Of a DNA stretch of 15,603 bases, positions 15,001 through 15,603 are shown in pieces. Every line of letters begins with the position of its first letter. Position 1 is the first letter of the stretch. The DNA lies in the NCBI GenBank assembly GCA_913775005.1, contig CAJYKY010000110.1:1-15603 (forward strand), written 5' to 3'. Made by a program: the position numbers and the translations under genes. Under the pieces are notes generated by a model, which was given only the letters and a program-made list of their open reading frames with translations, had not been told where the DNA came from and ran no database searches. This stretch comes from an uncultured Achromobacter sp. (lineage in GTDB: Bacteria; Pseudomonadota; Gammaproteobacteria; Burkholderiales; Burkholderiaceae_B).

Positions 15001-15254
15001 TTGGCCTGCGACTGCATGTACAGCATGTCTTCGACGCCGTTGATGGATTCTTCCAGCGGCGACGCGACGGTCTCGGCGATGACCTTGGGGTTGGCGCCCG
15101 GGTACTGCGCGCGCACCACCACCGACGGCGGCACGACTTCCGGGTATTCGGAGATGGGCAGCTGAAACATGGCAAGCAAGCCTGCCAGCAGCACCAGGAT
15201 GGACAGCACGCCGGCGAAGATCGGCCGGTCGATGAAGAACTTTGAGATATTCAT
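12033..15254 (-). CDS. RND multidrug efflux transporter, HAE1 family (MexF/BpeF-like)
   Basis: This 1073-residue inner-membrane proton/drug antiporter is the engine of the pump. It opens with MNISKFFIDRPIFAGVLSIL (TM1), then LPISEYPEVVPPSVVVRAQYPGANP and the first porter domain. TM4 carries the proton-relay pair Asp410-Asp411 in GIVVDDAIVVVENVERN, and Lys948 lies in TM10 (GLSAKNAILIVEF). The C-terminal transmembrane bundle ends near 1040, followed by a Pro/His-rich tail. The phrases PEVVPPSVVVRAQYPGANPKVIAETVA and YLRNYAILNVKDRL place it by memory nearer MexF/BpeF/CeoB than MexB. That branch is known to export chloramphenicol, trimethoprim and fluoroquinolones; its actual substrates here are not shown. 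It lies 27 bases after the adaptor gene and 82 before the channel gene. Confidence 0.98.
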   Translation of the reverse strand: MNISKFFIDRPIFAGVLSILVLLAGLLAMFQLPISEYPEVVPPSVVVRAQYPGANPKVIAETVASPLEESINGVEDMLYMQSQANSDGNLTLTVNFKLGVDPDKAQQLVQNRVSQALPRLPPDVQRLGVTTAKSSPTLTLVVHLISPNDRYDITYLRNYAILNVKDRLARITGVGEVTVWGSGNYSMRVWLDPQKVAQRGMTASEVVAAIREQNVQVAAGVIGASPTQGDVPLQLNVNARGRLQSEEEFRDIILKTSPDGAVTHLSDVARVELDAQEYGLRSLLDNKQAVGVGIMQSPGANALDVSSKVRAAMTELAQDFPPGVEYRIEYDPTQFVRSSIEAVVHTLLEAIALVVLVVILFLQTWRASIIPLLAVPVSIVGTFALLLVFGYSINALSLFGMVLAIGIVVDDAIVVVENVERNIAAGLSPRDATYRAMREVSGPIIAIALTLCAVFVPLAFMTGLTGQFYKQFAMTIAISTVISAFNSLTLSPALSALLLKSHHDKQDWLTRGMNRVFGRFFNWFNHMFGRASESYGTGVSGVIRRKAGAMGVYAVLVAATIGVSYLVPGGFVPAQDKQYLIGFTQLPNGASLDRTESVIRRMSDIALKEPGVQSAIAFPGLSINGFTNSSSAGIVFVTLKPFDERKSAELSGNAIAASLNQKFAAIQDSFIAVFPPPPVMGLGTLGGFKLQLEDRAALGYAELDKAKQAFLEKARQTPELGPAFSSYEINVPQLDVDLDRVKAKQLGVPVTEVFDTMQIYLGSMYVNDFNRFGRVFQVRAQADAQFRAHADDILQLKTRNAAGDMVPLSSLVTVKQTFGPEMVVRYNGYTAADINGGPAPGFSSDQAQAAAERVAAETLPRGVKFEWTDLTYQQILAGNAGLWVFPISVLLVFLVLAALYESLTLPLAVILIVPMSILAALTGVYLTGNDNNIFTQIGLMVLVGLSAKNAILIVEFARELEMNDGRTPLEAAIEASRLRLRPILMTSIAFIMGVVPLVLSSGAGSEMRHAMGVAVFFGMLGVTLFGLFLTPVFYVLLRTLGGSKPLHSAAPHEAPVCVPHIDPNAPPATQPHA

Positions 15255-15281
15255 GAACGTTCTCTGATAGACGCGCCGGCC

Positions 15282-15603
15282 TTACTTCACTTGGGCGGCG
15301 GCGGTCTGGACCGGGGCCTTTTTGGCGGCAACCATGGGCACGACGGTCGGGGTCACGGCGTCGCCGGGACGGATGCGTTGCAGTCCATTGACGACGATGC
15401 GCTCGCCGGCGGCCAGGCCGGAATCAACGACGCGCAGGCCTTCCTGGTTAGCGCCCAGCTTCACCTGGCGGTAGACGGCGTGGTTCTTGTCGTCCAGCAC
15501 CAGCACGTAGCGCTTGTCCTGATCCGTGCCGATGGCCTTCTCATCGATCAGCACGGCCGAACGCGGATCGCTGCCGCCCAGGCGGACGCGGGCGTACAGG
15601 CCC
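15282..15603 (-). CDS. RND efflux periplasmic adaptor (membrane fusion protein), 3' part only
   Basis: Only the last 106 residues are present; the gene continues beyond the right edge. The visible part starts GLYARVRLGG, the end of the beta-barrel domain. It continues through SAVLIDEKAIGTDQDKRYVLVL and VVDSGLAAGERIVVNGLQRIRPGDAVTPTVV, the membrane-proximal domain of HlyD/AcrA/MexE-type adaptors, and ends in an Ala/Lys/Gln-rich tail. An internal GTG at 15554 is not the start. The adaptor links the inner-membrane transporter to the outer-membrane channel. Its gene precedes the transporter by 27 bases, the standard adaptor-transporter-channel order. Any promoter and regulator of the operon lie outside the window. 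Confidence 0.94.
   Translation of the reverse strand, partial: GLYARVRLGGSDPRSAVLIDEKAIGTDQDKRYVLVLDDKNHAVYRQVKLGANQEGLRVVDSGLAAGERIVVNGLQRIRPGDAVTPTVVPMVAAKKAPVQTAAAQVK

Noticed and set aside
12870..15245. Very long plus-strand open frame (791 codons) opposite the RND transporter
   Set aside because: His/Arg/Gln/Val-rich translation without any domain, exactly antisense to a clear RND transporter; an artefact of GC-rich codon bias.
1..15603. CRISPR arrays, transposases, integrases, tRNA or rRNA genes
   Set aside because: No regularly spaced repeats, recombinase motifs or RNA-gene signatures were seen on reading both strands.

Overview
The window looks like chromosomal DNA of a high-GC betaproteobacterium, most likely Burkholderiales/Alcaligenaceae (Achromobacter or Bordetella type). 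This is inferred from the strong GC third-position bias, the presence of a Bug/TctC-type solute receptor, the gentisate-pathway gene set and a BpeF/MexF-like RND pump. No mobile element, CRISPR array, rRNA or tRNA was recognised.

Positions 1-402 hold no convincing gene, only GC-rich inverted repeats. From 403 to 8367 lies a tight block of eight genes on the minus strand. In transcription order these are gentisate 1,2-dioxygenase, fumarylpyruvate hydrolase, maleylpyruvate isomerase (zeta GST), a small AroQ-fold chorismate mutase / isochorismate-pyruvate lyase family protein, a Bug/TctC periplasmic receptor, a FAD-dependent oxidoreductase of unknown substrate, a 3-hydroxybenzoate 6-hydroxylase-like flavoprotein monooxygenase, and a LivK-type ABC substrate-binding protein. 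Stop/start overlaps (ATGA, and an 8-base overlap) and short gaps suggest a single operon. Four of the genes complete the route 3-hydroxybenzoate -> gentisate -> maleylpyruvate -> fumarylpyruvate -> fumarate + pyruvate. The other four (chorismate mutase-like, FAD oxidoreductase and two receptors without membrane partners) are not part of the textbook pathway. They may define an undescribed uptake and upper-pathway module.

An AT-rich divergent promoter region (about 8368-8549) separates this operon from a plus-strand LysR regulator (8550-9485). A small membrane protein follows, its start overlapping the regulator's stop. Next comes a lone ribbon-helix-helix antitoxin-like gene (10121-10348), with a perfect 6+6 palindrome just downstream of its likely -10 box and no toxin partner beside it. 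A strong bidirectional terminator (10395-10438) separates it from the next operon.

From 10472 to the window end is a minus-strand tripartite RND efflux operon: periplasmic adaptor (3' part only, running off the window), inner-membrane HAE1-type transporter, and outer-membrane lipoprotein channel. The transporter resembles the MexF/BpeF branch. Its regulator is not in view.
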